Position numbers and translations under genes: made by a program. A model generated the notes under the pieces. That model searched no databases and was not told where the DNA came from. It worked only from the letters and a program-made list of their open reading frames with translations. From contig NZ_KE136354.1 of the NCBI RefSeq assembly GCF_000406945.1, positions 898,101 to 962,100 of the forward strand: a stretch of 64,000 bases of DNA, given 5' to 3'. Within the stretch, counting starts at the first letter, position 1, and every line of letters begins with the position of its first letter. Source of the DNA: Enterococcus dispar ATCC 51266 (GTDB lineage: Bacteria > Bacillota > Bacilli > Lactobacillales > Enterococcaceae). Shown piece by piece: positions 51,128 through 62,111 of the stretch.

Positions 51128-51475
51128 TTAATCTTTGTGTAAATTACGAATCATTTCGTCGATTTTGTTACCATATTGAACAGAGCTGTCTAATTCAAAA
51201 GAGATTTCCGGTGTCTTATATAAAGTTAACCGTTGTCCTAATTCGCGGCGAACTAATCCGCTCGCTTTTTCTAGACCAGCCTGTGCTTTTTCTTTGTCAG
51301 AGGCAAGATCAGATAAAATACTATAAAAAATTGTTGCTTGTTGCAAATCCCCAGTTACTCGCACATCCGTAATTGTCACATCTTGAACACGGGGATCGCG
51401 AACAGTTTTACGTAAAATATCATTCACTTCTCTTAAAATTTCGTGGGCAACCCGACGATCACGATAATTGGCCAT
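51128..51475 (-). CDS. rbfA: Ribosome-binding factor A
   Basis: This 115-residue factor has a type II KH-like fold and helps mature the 5' end of 16S rRNA in the 30S subunit. Family marks are [40 protein letters not shown] (partly quoted, about 33-58) and the C-terminal [18 protein letters not shown]. It follows infB by 21 bases as the last gene before a terminator. Confidence 0.96.
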   Translation of the reverse strand: MANYRDRRVAHEILREVNDILRKTVRDPRVQDVTITDVRVTGDLQQATIFYSILSDLASDKEKAQAGLEKASGLVRRELGQRLTLYKTPEISFELDSSVQYGNKIDEMIRNLHKD

Positions 51476-51496
51476 AATTAATCCCCTCCATTTATC

Positions 51497-54160
51497 TTAG
51501 TCGTTTTTAATTTCTTCCATTACATAAGCTTCAACAACATCGTCCACTTTCAAGTCATTGAATTTTTCAATCATAGCACCACATTCAAAACCTTGTCTTA
51601 CTTCTTTCACGTCGTCTTTAAAACGTTTCAAACTAGCAAGAACACCTTCATAAATAACGATGCCATCACGGATAACCCGTACACCACTATCCCGACGAAT
51701 AAAGCCATCTGTGACGTAACAACCGGCAATCGTTCCAACTTTTGAAACTTTATATGTTTCACGAACCACCATTTGTCCTGTGATTTTTTCTTCAAATTCA
51801 GGATCAAGTAAGCCCTTCATTGCAGTTTCAATTTCTTCGATTGCTTTGTAAATAATGCGGTGTAAACGAATATCAACTGTTTCGGCATCAGCTTGTTGTT
51901 TTGCTTGCGGTGTTGGTCGTACGTTGAACCCGATGATAATAGCATTACTTGCTGCTGCTAATGTAACATCACTTTCATTAATGGCACCAACTGCAGAATG
52001 GACGATATTAACTCGCACGCCTTCCACTTCAATTTTTTTCAAGGAAGCGGCCAATGCCTCAGCAGAACCTTGTACGTCTGCTTTAATAATAACGTTAACT
52101 TCTTTTAATTCGCCTTCTTTTAGGCTTTCAAATAAGTTATCTAATGTCACTCGACTGTTAGAAGCACGTTGTTCCATCAATGCTCGTTTTGCTCGTTCTT
52201 CACCGGCCGCACGCGCAGTTTTTTCATCTTCAAAGACAACAAAACGATCGCCGGCTTGTGGTACATCATTTAAACCGGTAATTTCTACTGGCGTAGCTGG
52301 TCCAGCCGCTTTATCACGACGACCTAAATCATTCGTCATTACCCGTACACGACCGTAAGTGTTTCCGACTACAATTGGATCGCCAACATGTAAAGTACCT
52401 TGTTGCACCAATAATGTCGCAACTGGTCCTTTACCTTTATCTAGCCGTGCTTCAATAACTGTACCAATTGCCCGTTGAGTTGGATCAGCTTTTAAGTCTT
52501 CCACTTCAGCAACTAAAACGATCATTTCTAATAATTCGTCAATATTTTGGCCGAATTTTGCTGAAATTTCTACAAAAATTGTATCGCCGCCCCAGCTTTC
52601 AGGAATTAACTCATATTCACTTAACTCTTGCATCACGTGTTGTGGATTAGCACCAGGTTTATCAATTTTATTAACTGCCACGATAATTGGCACTTTCGCC
52701 GCTTTCGCATGGTTAATTGCCTCAACCGTCTGTGGCATAACACCGTCATCTGCTGCCACTACTAAAATAGTAATATCTGTAATACTTGCCCCACGTGCCC
52801 GCATACTTGTAAAGGCTGCGTGCCCTGGTGTATCTAAGAAAGTAATTGGTTTGCCGTCAATATCAATTTGATAGGCACCAATATGCTGTGTAATACCACC
52901 GGCTTCTCCACTTGTTACACGGGAATGACGCAATGTATCAAGTAACGTTGTCTTACCATGGTCAACGTGTCCCATAATTGTAACAACGGGTGGACGCGGT
53001 ACTAAGTTTTCTTCTACCACTTCTTCTGGCTCAAAGAACTTATCGATATCTGCAATATCTACCTGTACTTTTTCTTGTGCTTCAATTCCATAGTCAGTTG
53101 CTAAAAGTTCAATTGTATCTTTGTCCAATGCTTGGTTTTGGTTCACCATAACGCCCATCATAAATAACTTCTTGATGATTTCTGCTGGTTCGCGGTGAAT
53201 TTTTTTAGCAATATCCGCTACATTCATACCTTCTGTATATTCTAATACTTCTGGTAATTCCCGGAATTTACGAGGTGGTACTGCCGGTTTGTTGGAAACT
53301 TGTTGTTTTCCTTTTTTACCTTTTTTCTTGAATCTATTTCGATTTTGTTGGTAACCGCCTTGGCGATTTTGTTGTCCGTAATTCTTGTTACGATTATCGT
53401 TACCACGATTACCCGCTTTATTGCCATCTGCTTTAGCAGCTGGTTGATTATTAGTAGGTTTCGCTGCCGGTTTGTTGGTATTAGGAGCTGGTTTTGTTGC
53501 TGGACGTTGTTGTGCAGCAGGTTTTTGTGTTGTTGTTTTTTGATTTTGTGTTTTTTGTTGCGGAGCTTGTTGAGCTGGTTTTGATTGTCCAGTTTGATTA
53601 CTCCGTTTTTGATTATTATTATTAATAGGCTTTTGATCCTCCGTCTTTTTGTTCACTACTGGCTTGTTAACCGGTGCAGCTTTTTGTGGTGTGTTTTCTG
53701 TTCTTGATGGAGCAGATTTTGCTGCTGGTGCTGCCGTATTATTGGAACGGTTGTTTTGTGATACTTGTTTATTCACTACCCCTTGTTGGCGGTTTTGATT
53801 CTGTTGATTTCGTTGTTGCCCTTGATTGTTCCCTTTATTTTGACTTTGGCCTTGTTTGTGGCCTTGTTTCGTAGATGGATTATTCCGATTTTGAAATTTT
53901 GGATTATTCCGTTGGGTAACAAATTTCTTATGTTCAGGTTTCTTTGCTTCATCTGGGTTAGCTGGTTGGGATGCAGGTTTTGGAGCATTGCCAGTACTTT
54001 CATTTACACCAACTGCTTGGCGTAACTTTTTCTCCTCAGTATCTGAGATTGCTCCCATATGATTTTTCACATCAAATCCTAAAGATTGTGCCTTATCCAC
54101 TAATTCTTTACTTGATTTGTTGATTTCTTTTGCAAGTTCATAAATTCGTTTTTTTCCCAT
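51497..54160 (-). CDS. infB: Translation initiation factor IF-2
   Basis: This 887-residue GTPase delivers initiator tRNA to the 30S subunit. An N-terminal IF2-N domain (1-55) is followed by about 240 residues rich in Gln, Asn, Lys, Pro and Ala. A second IF2-N domain (about 305-360) follows, then the GTPase domain ([26 protein letters not shown]) and domains II to IV. Full length for the family; the low-complexity linker is the variable part. Its place in the rimP-nusA-ylxR-ylxQ-infB-rbfA operon is standard. Confidence 0.97.
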   Translation of the reverse strand: MGKKRIYELAKEINKSSKELVDKAQSLGFDVKNHMGAISDTEEKKLRQAVGVNESTGNAPKPASQPANPDEAKKPEHKKFVTQRNNPKFQNRNNPSTKQGHKQGQSQNKGNNQGQQRNQQNQNRQQGVVNKQVSQNNRSNNTAAPAAKSAPSRTENTPQKAAPVNKPVVNKKTEDQKPINNNNQKRSNQTGQSKPAQQAPQQKTQNQKTTTQKPAAQQRPATKPAPNTNKPAAKPTNNQPAAKADGNKAGNRGNDNRNKNYGQQNRQGGYQQNRNRFKKKGKKGKQQVSNKPAVPPRKFRELPEVLEYTEGMNVADIAKKIHREPAEIIKKLFMMGVMVNQNQALDKDTIELLATDYGIEAQEKVQVDIADIDKFFEPEEVVEENLVPRPPVVTIMGHVDHGKTTLLDTLRHSRVTSGEAGGITQHIGAYQIDIDGKPITFLDTPGHAAFTSMRARGASITDITILVVAADDGVMPQTVEAINHAKAAKVPIIVAVNKIDKPGANPQHVMQELSEYELIPESWGGDTIFVEISAKFGQNIDELLEMIVLVAEVEDLKADPTQRAIGTVIEARLDKGKGPVATLLVQQGTLHVGDPIVVGNTYGRVRVMTNDLGRRDKAAGPATPVEITGLNDVPQAGDRFVVFEDEKTARAAGEERAKRALMEQRASNSRVTLDNLFESLKEGELKEVNVIIKADVQGSAEALAASLKKIEVEGVRVNIVHSAVGAINESDVTLAAASNAIIIGFNVRPTPQAKQQADAETVDIRLHRIIYKAIEEIETAMKGLLDPEFEEKITGQMVVRETYKVSKVGTIAGCYVTDGFIRRDSGVRVIRDGIVIYEGVLASLKRFKDDVKEVRQGFECGAMIEKFNDLKVDDVVEAYVMEEIKND

Positions 54161-54172
54161 GCAATCACCTTC

Positions 54173-54475
54173 CTAACCTTGTATTAATTCTCCTATCTTT
54201 TTGGCAAAGCCTCCATCCAAAATACCAATGACCATCCGTGGCTTGCCGATCGCACCTCCAATTTCCAAGGCGGTTAAACGATCATTATAGGGAATTTTAT
54301 AATAAGTGCACTTATCACTTATATTTTTATGGGTATTTTTACCAGCATCAGCGGCAATTAATACCAAACGTGCTTTGTTGCGGCGAATCTCTTTTAATGT
54401 CAGTTCTTCGCCAGTGACCAACTTGCCAGCGCGCATTGCTAAACCTAACATGTTCAATACCTTGTTTTTATCCAT
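54173..54475 (-). CDS. ylxQ: L7Ae-family ribosomal-type protein YlxQ
   Basis: This 100-residue RNA-binding protein of the L7Ae/L30e family is thought to bind kink-turn RNA. Seen are LGLAMRAGKLVTGEE, the LVLIAADAGKNTHKNI strand-turn and the C-terminal IGKPRMVIGILDGGFAKKI. ATG at 54475 overlaps the ylxR stop region by eight bases and gives the usual length; an earlier in-frame start would run inside ylxR. Confidence 0.92.
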   Translation of the reverse strand: MDKNKVLNMLGLAMRAGKLVTGEELTLKEIRRNKARLVLIAADAGKNTHKNISDKCTYYKIPYNDRLTALEIGGAIGKPRMVIGILDGGFAKKIGELIQG

Positions 54476-54764
54476 TACCAAATAACTCACGACGGGCTTT
54501 TTGGTGGGTAACATAATCAAGAAGTTCTTGATAAAACGCATCGGTTAAAGTCGTTTCCAACACACGGTCCAAAATCTTTTTATCCCAGGCTTTTTGCACT
54601 TCTGCTGGTTCAATGGCAACATAAGCGCCACGGCCGGGCATTTTGCCAGTCGGATCAATTGAAACTTCTCCTTCTTTAGACCGCGTAATGCGAATTAATT
54701 CTTTTTTTGGTTTCATTTCACCGGAAACAACGGATTTACGTAAAGGAATCTTTCGTTTCTTCAT
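54468..54764 (-). CDS. ylxR: YlxR (RnpM-type) RNA-binding protein
   Basis: This 98-residue basic protein is of the YlxR family, reported in Bacillus as a modulator of RNase P. The GRGAYV motif (MPGRGAYVAIEP, about 42-53) and RKSVVSGEMKPKKELIRI at the start are diagnostic. It lies between nusA (15-base gap) and ylxQ (8-base overlap). GGAGGCG precedes the ATG. Confidence 0.94.
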   Translation of the reverse strand: MKKRKIPLRKSVVSGEMKPKKELIRITRSKEGEVSIDPTGKMPGRGAYVAIEPAEVQKAWDKKILDRVLETTLTDAFYQELLDYVTHQKARRELFGNG

Positions 54765-54779
54765 GAAATCGCCTCCTGG

Positions 54780-55985
54780 TTAATCCTCTTTTTCTTCATC
54801 AAACGCGATATTTTCGTAATCATCACTCGTCATAGCGCTATTTTCAATCACTTCGTCAACAGAATCTGTTTCATTTACACCTGCAGTTTCTTCATTCGTG
54901 AATTCACCTTCATCAATATAATCGCCTTCTTCTAATTTGGCATAAAATTCTTCCATATCAGATTCAGCCTTAATATCAATTTTATAACCGGTCAATTTTG
55001 CCGCTAAACGGGCATTTTGTCCTCTTTTACCAATTGCAAGTGAAAGTTGATAATCGGGCACAACAACTGTACAAGCGCGAGGATTATCTAAATCAAAGAT
55101 AACGTCTTGTGCTTCAGCAGGATTTAGCGCATTGGCAATATAAATTGCTGGATCTTCATCCCATTCAACGATATCCATGTTTTCACCTTTTAATTCGTTG
55201 ACAATTGCTTGAACCCGCTGACCTTTAGGACCGACACACGTTCCTACAGGGTCAATATTAGGATCATCTGATCGTACTGCAACTTTTGAACGATCCCCAG
55301 CTTCTCTGGCAATGCTAACAATCTCCACAGTACCATCATAAACTTCTGGCACTTCTTGTTCAAATAAACGACGCAATAAATCTGGATGAGAACGACTAAC
55401 AAAGACTTGCGGACCTTTGGAAGTATTTTCCACGCGAGAAACATACACTTTAATACGATCATGGGGTTGATAAAATTCGTTTGGCATTTGATCTTGTTTA
55501 GACAAAACGGCCTCTATCTTACCCAAGTTTACATAAATGTAGCGATTGTCTTGACGTTCTACGATGCCTTGCATAATATCTTTTTCATAAGCTGAAAATT
55601 CATTATAAATAATGGTTCTTTCTGCTTCTCTGACACGTTGTAAAATAACTTGTTTCGCTGTTTGAGCAGCAATTCGACCAAAATCTTTGGGTGTTACTTC
55701 AAAACGGATCTTGTCGCCAATTTCATAAGCTGGATTGATTTTGATTGCTTCTTTTAAAGATACTTCTAATTGGGAATCCATGACTTCTTCTGTTACTTCT
55801 TTAACAGCATAAACATGAATGTCGCCTTTTTTTTGGTTAAATTCAACTTCCACATTTTGGGCTTGTCCATAATGACGTTTGTAAGCAGAAACCAAGGCGG
55901 CTTCTAACGCTTCAATCACGATTTCTTTTGAGATGCCTTTTTCAGCTTCCAATGCATCTAATGCATTTAACATTTCTTTACTCAT
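54780..55985 (-). CDS. nusA: Transcription termination/antitermination factor NusA
   Basis: This 401-residue factor binds RNA polymerase and acts in pausing, termination and antitermination. An N-terminal polymerase-binding domain (1-125) is followed by an S1 domain (about 130-200) and two KH domains (GPKGQRVQAIVNELKGE near 243 and AIGKRGQNARLAAKLTG near 316). The last 60 residues are acidic. It lacks the C-terminal repeats of E. coli NusA, as usual in Firmicutes. Confidence 0.97.
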   Translation of the reverse strand: MSKEMLNALDALEAEKGISKEIVIEALEAALVSAYKRHYGQAQNVEVEFNQKKGDIHVYAVKEVTEEVMDSQLEVSLKEAIKINPAYEIGDKIRFEVTPKDFGRIAAQTAKQVILQRVREAERTIIYNEFSAYEKDIMQGIVERQDNRYIYVNLGKIEAVLSKQDQMPNEFYQPHDRIKVYVSRVENTSKGPQVFVSRSHPDLLRRLFEQEVPEVYDGTVEIVSIAREAGDRSKVAVRSDDPNIDPVGTCVGPKGQRVQAIVNELKGENMDIVEWDEDPAIYIANALNPAEAQDVIFDLDNPRACTVVVPDYQLSLAIGKRGQNARLAAKLTGYKIDIKAESDMEEFYAKLEEGDYIDEGEFTNEETAGVNETDSVDEVIENSAMTSDDYENIAFDEEKED

Positions 55986-56003
55986 CTGCTTGTGACTCCT
56001 TTT

Positions 56004-56477
56004 TTAAAATTGAATAGCTAAGCGAGCTTTGGCAATATTTTTGCGGTCAAAAGATAACTCTTTTTCCCGTGTTTTAATTCGAATTTTTAAAACAAGTTCC
56101 GTTTCATTTAGAGAAACTAAAAATCCTTCGTATTGTTTTTGACCATCGACTGCTTGATATAATGAAATATTGATGTATTCGCCTAAAGCCTTTTTATAAT
56201 CAGCTTCTTTTTTCAACGGTCTTTCGGCACCAGGAGATGACACCTCTAGAAAGTAAGCTTGGGGAATCGGATCAGGATCCATACTATCCAATTTCTCACT
56301 TAATTTTTCACTTACATAGGCACATTCTTCAATATCAATGCCGCCTTCTTTATCGATGAATACTCGCAAAAACCAGTTTTTACCTTCTTTAACAAACTCT
56401 ACTTCGACTAATTCAAAATTTTGTTCATCTAAAATTGGAGTAACCAAACCAGTTACTGTCTCTACAACTGTACTCAA
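56004..56477 (-). CDS. rimP: Ribosome maturation factor RimP
   Basis: This 157-residue factor is needed for 30S subunit assembly. Seen are the [32 protein letters not shown] core and [14 protein letters not shown] (partly quoted). The start is a TTG at 56477 behind GGAGG; a TTG three bases earlier is possible, and longer in-frame starts overlap the ribosome site. It is the first gene of the operon. Confidence 0.93.
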   Translation of the reverse strand: MSTVVETVTGLVTPILDEQNFELVEVEFVKEGKNWFLRVFIDKEGGIDIEECAYVSEKLSEKLDSMDPDPIPQAYFLEVSSPGAERPLKKEADYKKALGEYINISLYQAVDGQKQYEGFLVSLNETELVLKIRIKTREKELSFDRKNIAKARLAIQF

Positions 56478-56511
56478 CAACCATCGCCTCCTTAGACCAA
56501 TTCTTTTCATT

Positions 56512-56543
56512 AAAAAGAGTGAGGGAAAAAATCCCTCACTCCA
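56512..56543 (-). terminator. Terminator of the DUF4234-DUF2752 pair
   Basis: Minus strand GAGTGAGGG / CCCTCACTC with a six-base T-rich loop, followed by five T. It lies upstream of rimP. Confidence 0.88.
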
Positions 56544-56616
56544 CTAAGTATCATTACCGTTACATATTCTAACACATTTTTTTGAAAATCACAACTGAAA
56601 GCAGAAATAGCGTTAT

Positions 56617-56964
56617 TTAAGGAGCAAAAATTTTCCATATTTTCGACAAAAAGGCATTCGAATTGAAATCCAAGGGAACTTGATTTGGAAAAAGATGAAC
56701 CATTCGATAAAAATAGACACCTAAAAACAGGACAGCAATTCCAATCCACCAATATTTATTAGTCAAAATTTTGGCTATGGTTGGCTTTTTCAAACTAATT
56801 CCGTATAGCACAACCAATAAAATAATTACCCAAAACAGCGGATGATAATAAAATGCTGTCGTGATCTCTCCTTGCGCTAAATGAACAAAAGCGCGCGTCA
56901 TCCCACAAACAGGGCAAGGCAGACCTGTCACAGCTTTTAAAGGACATTCTAATAATCCGACCAT
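56617..56964 (-). CDS. DUF2752 membrane protein
   Basis: This 115-residue protein has the DUF2752 signature GLPCPVCGMTRA (about 14-25) and two or three hydrophobic helices after it. The paired cysteines (CPxCG) could bind a metal or form a disulfide, but no function is known. It overlaps the upstream DUF4234 gene by 16 bases, so the two products probably work together in the membrane. Confidence 0.88.
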   Translation of the reverse strand: MVGLLECPLKAVTGLPCPVCGMTRAFVHLAQGEITTAFYYHPLFWVIILLVVLYGISLKKPTIAKILTNKYWWIGIAVLFLGVYFYRMVHLFPNQVPLDFNSNAFLSKIWKIFAP

Positions 56965-57365
56965 TCATCGTCTCCTGTTGTATTCAGACCAGACACTTCT
57001 ATATTTAAATGTTCATAAACATCATTTAAATCTGCTTGCAAAATTGCCATATTGATAACCGATAAACCAAAAATACGTAACACGATAAATAGTAGTCTAT
57101 TGTCACTGCGGTAAGGTCGCAAAGCTTGTGCTTGGGCAGCCATCACAAGATCATTGATGCGATACCACCAATAAAACATATAAAGTCCACAGGTAATAAG
57201 TCCAAAAAGTAATGTCCATCCCGGTCTTAAGCGATAATCATCGGTTAATTCATTTAAGTCCTTAGTGGTAGTGTAAATAAAATAGATACCGTAAATACCA
57301 CCTGTTAAAAGTGTAAATAAAATTACCGCTATTACAGAGCGTTTTTGCCATTTTTTTTGCGCCAT
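56949..57365 (-). CDS. DUF4234 membrane protein
   Basis: This 138-residue protein has three hydrophobic segments (about 10-33, 48-70 and 90-108), with GGIYGIYFIYTTTKDLNEL in the first part, as in DUF4234. Its tail is acidic (GDDEWSDY). No function is known. AAAGGAAG precedes the ATG. It is paired with the DUF2752 gene. Confidence 0.8.
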   Translation of the reverse strand: MAQKKWQKRSVIAVILFTLLTGGIYGIYFIYTTTKDLNELTDDYRLRPGWTLLFGLITCGLYMFYWWYRINDLVMAAQAQALRPYRSDNRLLFIVLRIFGLSVINMAILQADLNDVYEHLNIEVSGLNTTGDDEWSDY

Positions 57366-57525
57366 AATTCCTACTTCCTTTCACGTCTTTCATTATGTAA
57401 AAGAAGCTGCCGCCTCTTTAACTGTTTTGGATAAAAATAATTTATTCCTGTTTGAAAATTCTTCAGAACTTTCTCAAATTACTTTACCATAAAAAAGTTA
57501 AATAAGGCTAAACAGCTTCAAAAAA

Positions 57526-59466
57526 TTACACGCGACTGTAGTTGGCTACTTCAGCTACAATAGAGTCGACAAAAATATTTAATTCTTCAACTGCAGTATC
57601 TTTACTTCCGTAACGACGTACGTTCACAGTTGCATCTTTTACTTCGTTATCTCCCACAACAAGTTGATATGGAATTTTTTGTGTTTGAGATGCACGAATT
57701 TTATAGCCCATTTTTTCGTTCCGGTCATCTACTTCCACTCGAATCCCTTTTGCTTGTAAACGCTCCTTGATTTCATAAGCATAATCAGAATGTGCGTCGA
57801 CAGAAACGGGAATGATTGTTGCTTGAATTGGTGCTAACCAAGTTGGAAATGCGCCTTTGTATACTTCTGTTAAATAAGCGACAAAGCGTTCCATTGTTGA
57901 AACAATCCCTCGGTGAATAACAACAGGGCGGTGAGTGTTTTCGCCGTCTTCTCCCACATAAGTTAACTCAAAACGTTCTGGTAATAAGAAGTCCAATTGA
58001 ATAGTCGATAACGTCTCTTCCATTCCCATGGCAGTTTTAACTTGAACATCAAGTTTTGGACCATAAAATGCAGCTTCGCCTTCTGCTTCAAAATAATCCA
58101 AACCAAGTTCGTCCATGGCCGCTTTTAACATTGTTTGGGCATTATCCCACATCGCATCATCGTCAAAGTATTTTTCAGTATTGTTAGGATCCCGATAGCT
58201 TAAGCGGAAACGATAATCTGTTACATTAAAGTCAGCATAAACGTTTACCATTAAATCAAGTGTCCGTTTAAATTCATCTTTAATTTGATCGGGACGCACG
58301 AAAGTATGACCATCATTTAACGTCATTTCCCGTACCCGTTGCAATCCAGACAAGGCACCCGATTTTTCATACCGGTGCATCATGCCAAGTTCTGCAATCC
58401 GGATTGGTAATTCGCGGTAAGAATGAATATCATTTTTATAGACCATCATGTGATGAGGACAATTCATTGGACGTAAAACGAGCATTTCACCATCCCCCAT
58501 ATCCATTGGTGGAAACATATCTTCATGGTAATGATCCCAGTGCCCAGAAGTCTTATACAAATCGACATTAGCCATAATTGGTGTATAAACGTGTTGATAG
58601 CCTAAACTTACTTCTTTATCAATAATATAGCGTTCAATAATACGACGAATTGTAGCACCTTTTGGTAACCAGAAAGGAAGTCCGGCACCAACTTCAGGCG
58701 AAACCATAAACAAGTCCAATTCTTTTCCTAGTTTACGGTGATCACGTTCTTTTGCTTCTTCTCTTTGTTTAATAAATTCTTTTAAGTCTTTTTTATCAAA
58801 GAAAGCTGTTCCATAAATACGTTGCATCATATGGTTGTCAGAATTCCCCCGCCAATAAGCACCTGCAACAGATAATAGTTTGAAAACTTGAATACGACCA
58901 GTTGAAGGAACGTGTGGGCCACGACACAAATCGACAAATTCTCCTTGACGATAGGCTGTAATTGTTTCATCTTCTGGCATTTCATTAATTAATTCGACTT
59001 TATAAGGATCTGCTTGAAATAAATCCAACGCTTCAGCTTTTGATAAAACCAAACGTTCAATTGGTAGATTTTCTTTCACAATTTTCATCATTTCTGTTTC
59101 AATAGCAGGCAAATCTTCGGCTGTAATTGGCTGTTGACCGTTATCAGTATCATAGTAAAAACCACTATCAATAGCAGGACCTACGCCAAAGTGAATATTG
59201 GGAAATAAACGACGTGCTGCTTGTGCCATCAAATGTGCAGCAGAATGACGAAGTAAAGGCAACGCTTCTTCATCAGCAGGTGTGATAATTGCTAAGGTTG
59301 CATCTTCATTAATAGGACGATTTAAATCTACTAATTCACCATTAACTTTTCCTGCCAAAGCCTTTTTTGCCAAACTGTTAGAAATGCTAGCTGCAATATC
59401 TTTAATTGTACTACCTGATTCAAACTCTTTTTTTGCGCCATCAGGAAATGTAATTGTAATTGCCAT
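57526..59466 (-). CDS. thrS: Threonyl-tRNA synthetase
   Basis: This 646-residue class II synthetase charges tRNA(Thr). Domain order: TGS (1-62), the HxxxH editing domain ([13 protein letters not shown] near 74-86 and [11 protein letters not shown]), the catalytic core with [11 protein letters not shown] (zinc Cys/His) and [20 protein letters not shown], then the anticodon-binding C-terminal domain. AAGGAGG precedes the ATG. It is controlled by the T-box leader just upstream. Confidence 0.97.
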   Translation of the reverse strand: MAITITFPDGAKKEFESGSTIKDIAASISNSLAKKALAGKVNGELVDLNRPINEDATLAIITPADEEALPLLRHSAAHLMAQAARRLFPNIHFGVGPAIDSGFYYDTDNGQQPITAEDLPAIETEMMKIVKENLPIERLVLSKAEALDLFQADPYKVELINEMPEDETITAYRQGEFVDLCRGPHVPSTGRIQVFKLLSVAGAYWRGNSDNHMMQRIYGTAFFDKKDLKEFIKQREEAKERDHRKLGKELDLFMVSPEVGAGLPFWLPKGATIRRIIERYIIDKEVSLGYQHVYTPIMANVDLYKTSGHWDHYHEDMFPPMDMGDGEMLVLRPMNCPHHMMVYKNDIHSYRELPIRIAELGMMHRYEKSGALSGLQRVREMTLNDGHTFVRPDQIKDEFKRTLDLMVNVYADFNVTDYRFRLSYRDPNNTEKYFDDDAMWDNAQTMLKAAMDELGLDYFEAEGEAAFYGPKLDVQVKTAMGMEETLSTIQLDFLLPERFELTYVGEDGENTHRPVVIHRGIVSTMERFVAYLTEVYKGAFPTWLAPIQATIIPVSVDAHSDYAYEIKERLQAKGIRVEVDDRNEKMGYKIRASQTQKIPYQLVVGDNEVKDATVNVRRYGSKDTAVEELNIFVDSIVAEVANYSRV

Positions 59467-59486
59467 AAATAATTCCTCCTTAAATA

Positions 59487-59720
59487 ATAAAAAAAGTCCT
59501 AGTGCTGTAATAGCACTAGGACGTAATTAACGTGGTTCCACCTAATTTTAAGACATATATAATTGCCTTCTCTTTTGCAAGTAACGGTTGCGTCCGCCTG
59601 AGATTAATCAGGAATGCGTAAAGTGGTCATCATCTGGTTTTCTGTTGGAAAACTTTCAGCAGTTGTCTTCCTCTCTGTGACAGACTCTCAAAATCAGTTG
59701 GCTTTACAAGTTGACTATAT
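59487..59720 (-). promoter_or_regulatory. Threonine T-box riboswitch of thrS
   Basis: Read on the minus strand, stem I elements AGAGAG and GCTGAAAG come first, then a GATGACCACTTT stretch whose ACC (59625-59627) is the likely Thr specifier. The T-box AGGTGGAACCACG (59531-59543) follows, then the terminator GTCCTAGTGCT / AGCACTAGGAC (59496-59522) with eight T. Uncharged tRNA(Thr) should pair with the T-box and allow thrS expression. A TTGCAT / TAAATA promoter precedes it near 59740. Confidence 0.92.
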
Positions 59721-59755
59721 TTAAACACTTCTTTTGAAAAAATGCAAGAATGAAC

Positions 59756-59932
59756 TTACTTAAATTCCCCATTAACAGCATAGGTTCCTTTTTTCATTTC
59801 ATTAATAATAACATGAATATGTTCTTTTGGCGCACCGGTATTCTTATGGACAGCGTCGGTAATATCTTTCATCATCGCTGTTAATTGTTCAGTACTGCGT
59901 CCTTCCACTAGCTCAACATGAATAAATGGCAT
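59756..59932 (-). CDS. 4-oxalocrotonate tautomerase family enzyme
   Basis: This 58-residue tautomerase begins [12 protein letters not shown]; after removal of Met the catalytic base is Pro1, and Arg11 lies in the expected place. The length matches the short tautomerase family (YwhB/XylH-like). ATG at 59932 has GGAAGTG upstream; the GTG three codons earlier belongs to that site. It is a single gene next to thrS; its natural substrate is unknown. Confidence 0.9.
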   Translation of the reverse strand: MPFIHVELVEGRSTEQLTAMMKDITDAVHKNTGAPKEHIHVIINEMKKGTYAVNGEFK

Positions 59933-60206
59933 ATCTTTCACTTCCTTTTTAGTCTAACTCTATTTTAACCATAAAAGAATTGAAATGTCTCACCTAAAAC
60001 TGATATTTTTTCATAAAATTTAAGACTGTATTGTCGATATTGGCTGGTAAAGAACTTTTATGCATTTTACCCAAATGGGGAATGAATGATTTTCGATATC
60101 TTCAGTAACAATATTTCATTCGCTAAGAAACAAATTTAATGTCGAATCTTTCTTTACAGAATCTGTTTAATCGTATTCACCTCTTCTTACATGCTCTTTA
60201 GCAATT

Positions 60207-62003
60207 TTAAGTATTACGATCGTTTTTAGCCCGTAAGGCACTCAAAATGGAGACCGTATCAACCACCTCTTGTAACATCGCACCGATTAGCGCAGGAATC
60301 ACACCCGTACTAGCAACTAGCATCAACCCAACACAGATAAAAATTCCGATTAAAACTGATTGTCGGGCGATTTTCATTGTATCTTGCGAGATACTGACAG
60401 CCGCGGCCACTCTACTTAAATCATCTTTCAAAATCACAGCATCGGCACTTTCAGAAGCGGCTGAAGAACCGTGAGCCCCCATAGCAATACCGACATCAGC
60501 AATCGCTAAAGCCGGGGCATCATTAATTCCGTCACCTATCATAACTAATGGACGCTGCTCTTTGGAAACATTTTTTAAAACGTTAATTTTATCTTGTGGG
60601 AGGCATTCGGCATGAACTTCTTTAATTCCAACTGCGGCAGCTGTTAATTCTGCAATACCTTTACGATCTCCAGTTAACATAATTTCTTTATCGACACCTA
60701 AATTACGTAATTGCGTAATAGTCGTTTTGGCTTCTGTTCGTATTTCATCGGCAAAAGTTACACTACCGATGTATTGATCATCCAATGAGGCAAAAATCAT
60801 TGTCGCATCACCGGCAGTAACTGTAGCATGAGCAAATTCAGCTCGCCCAATTTTGATGACTTTTCCGTCAATTTCCCCTTTTACCCCAGAGCCTACAACT
60901 TCTTCTAGATTCTTAACAGGTACCAACTCAACACGTTTAGTCGCATATGAAACAAGTGATCTAGCTAAAATATGCAGTGATTCTTGTTCTGCACTGGCAA
61001 GATAACTTAAAAATTTATCTTCAGGAAAACCAACTATAGGATTTACCGCTTCCACGGTTAATTGGCCTTTTGTAATAGTCCCTGTTTTATCAAAGGCAAT
61101 GGTTTTTGCTCCTGCAAGTTTTTCAATCGTGGTCCCAGTTTTAACTACAATTCCGTTACGACTAGAGCGACTCATCCCTGCTACTAACGCCACTGGTGCA
61201 GCTAAAATCAATGGACAAGGAGAAGCAACGACTAAGACTTCAGCAAAACGAACGGGGTCTTTGGTAAGAAACCACGCCACTCCGCCAATTAAATACGCAA
61301 TTGCAGTAAATGGAACGGCATAACGATCTGCCATCCGCACAAAATGAGCGGGTTTTTCTTGTGATTCTTTTACAAGTTTAACGATTTGTTGATATTGGGA
61401 ATCTTCCGCCAAGGAAGTAACTTGATAGAGTAAAGTTCCTTCACCATTAATAGCACCAGACATAATTTCATCTCCGATACTTTTATCAACGGGGCGCGAC
61501 TCACCAGTTAAGGAAGATTCATCAACACTGCCTTCTTGCAAGGCAGCTCCATCAACGGGTACAATTTCATGGGGTTTTACCACTAAAATGTCCCCTACTT
61601 TAACCTTATCCAAAGTTAAATCTTCTAGACGATCACCATTTTTTCGGTGCGCAATTTGGGGTGAATTATCTAATAAAGACTGTAACTCACGGCCAGCTTG
61701 GCGGCTGGCATAATCTTCTAAACTATCCCCACCTGTCAACATAATTAAAATCATCAAACTTGCCCAATATTCTCCCACAGCTAAAGTGGCAACAATGGCC
61801 GTAATCGCCAAAATATCTACTCCATAACGTCCAGATCGCAATGTTTTTACCATTTCGATTAACATTGTAAAAGCCATAATACCGCCCACAATTGTCACCA
61901 GCAGATAGGCCCACTGCCCTTGTTTAAACCCAAATTCAAACAGGCAGGCTAATGCACCTACAACCAATGTTAAAAAGAATTTTTTAAAATGACTCATTTT
62001 CAT
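60207..62003 (-). CDS. Heavy-metal P1B-type ATPase with SPC motif
   Basis: This is a 598-residue metal pump of the inner membrane. It has no N-terminal metal-binding domain. Seen are the actuator motif SLTGES, the membrane metal site SPCPLILAAP (SPC instead of the CPC of copper and zinc/cadmium pumps), the phosphorylation site DKTGTITKG and the hinge GDGINDAPALAIADVGIAMG. Near the C-terminus, GAMLQEVVDTVSIL lies where P1B-4 pumps have an HEG motif. The ion (cobalt, iron, zinc or other) is uncertain. The start is unsure; ATG at 62003 follows a G-rich site. Confidence 0.87.
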   Translation of the reverse strand: MKMSHFKKFFLTLVVGALACLFEFGFKQGQWAYLLVTIVGGIMAFTMLIEMVKTLRSGRYGVDILAITAIVATLAVGEYWASLMILIMLTGGDSLEDYASRQAGRELQSLLDNSPQIAHRKNGDRLEDLTLDKVKVGDILVVKPHEIVPVDGAALQEGSVDESSLTGESRPVDKSIGDEIMSGAINGEGTLLYQVTSLAEDSQYQQIVKLVKESQEKPAHFVRMADRYAVPFTAIAYLIGGVAWFLTKDPVRFAEVLVVASPCPLILAAPVALVAGMSRSSRNGIVVKTGTTIEKLAGAKTIAFDKTGTITKGQLTVEAVNPIVGFPEDKFLSYLASAEQESLHILARSLVSYATKRVELVPVKNLEEVVGSGVKGEIDGKVIKIGRAEFAHATVTAGDATMIFASLDDQYIGSVTFADEIRTEAKTTITQLRNLGVDKEIMLTGDRKGIAELTAAAVGIKEVHAECLPQDKINVLKNVSKEQRPLVMIGDGINDAPALAIADVGIAMGAHGSSAASESADAVILKDDLSRVAAAVSISQDTMKIARQSVLIGIFICVGLMLVASTGVIPALIGAMLQEVVDTVSILSALRAKNDRNT

Positions 62004-62071
62004 CCCTACTTTCCCCACTTGAATTACTCAAGCTTCATTTATAGGATAACTTTCTTATTTTGAAATGAAAA

Positions 62072-62111
62072 TGAAAAAGGGCTAAATGAAAAAAAGAATC
62101 ATTTACAATTA
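62072..62111 (-). terminator. Terminator of the ANT(6)-like gene
   Basis: Minus strand GGCTAA / TTAGCC with inner TAAATGA / TCATTTA around a T-rich loop, followed by CTTTTTC. It begins at the stop codon. Confidence 0.75.
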
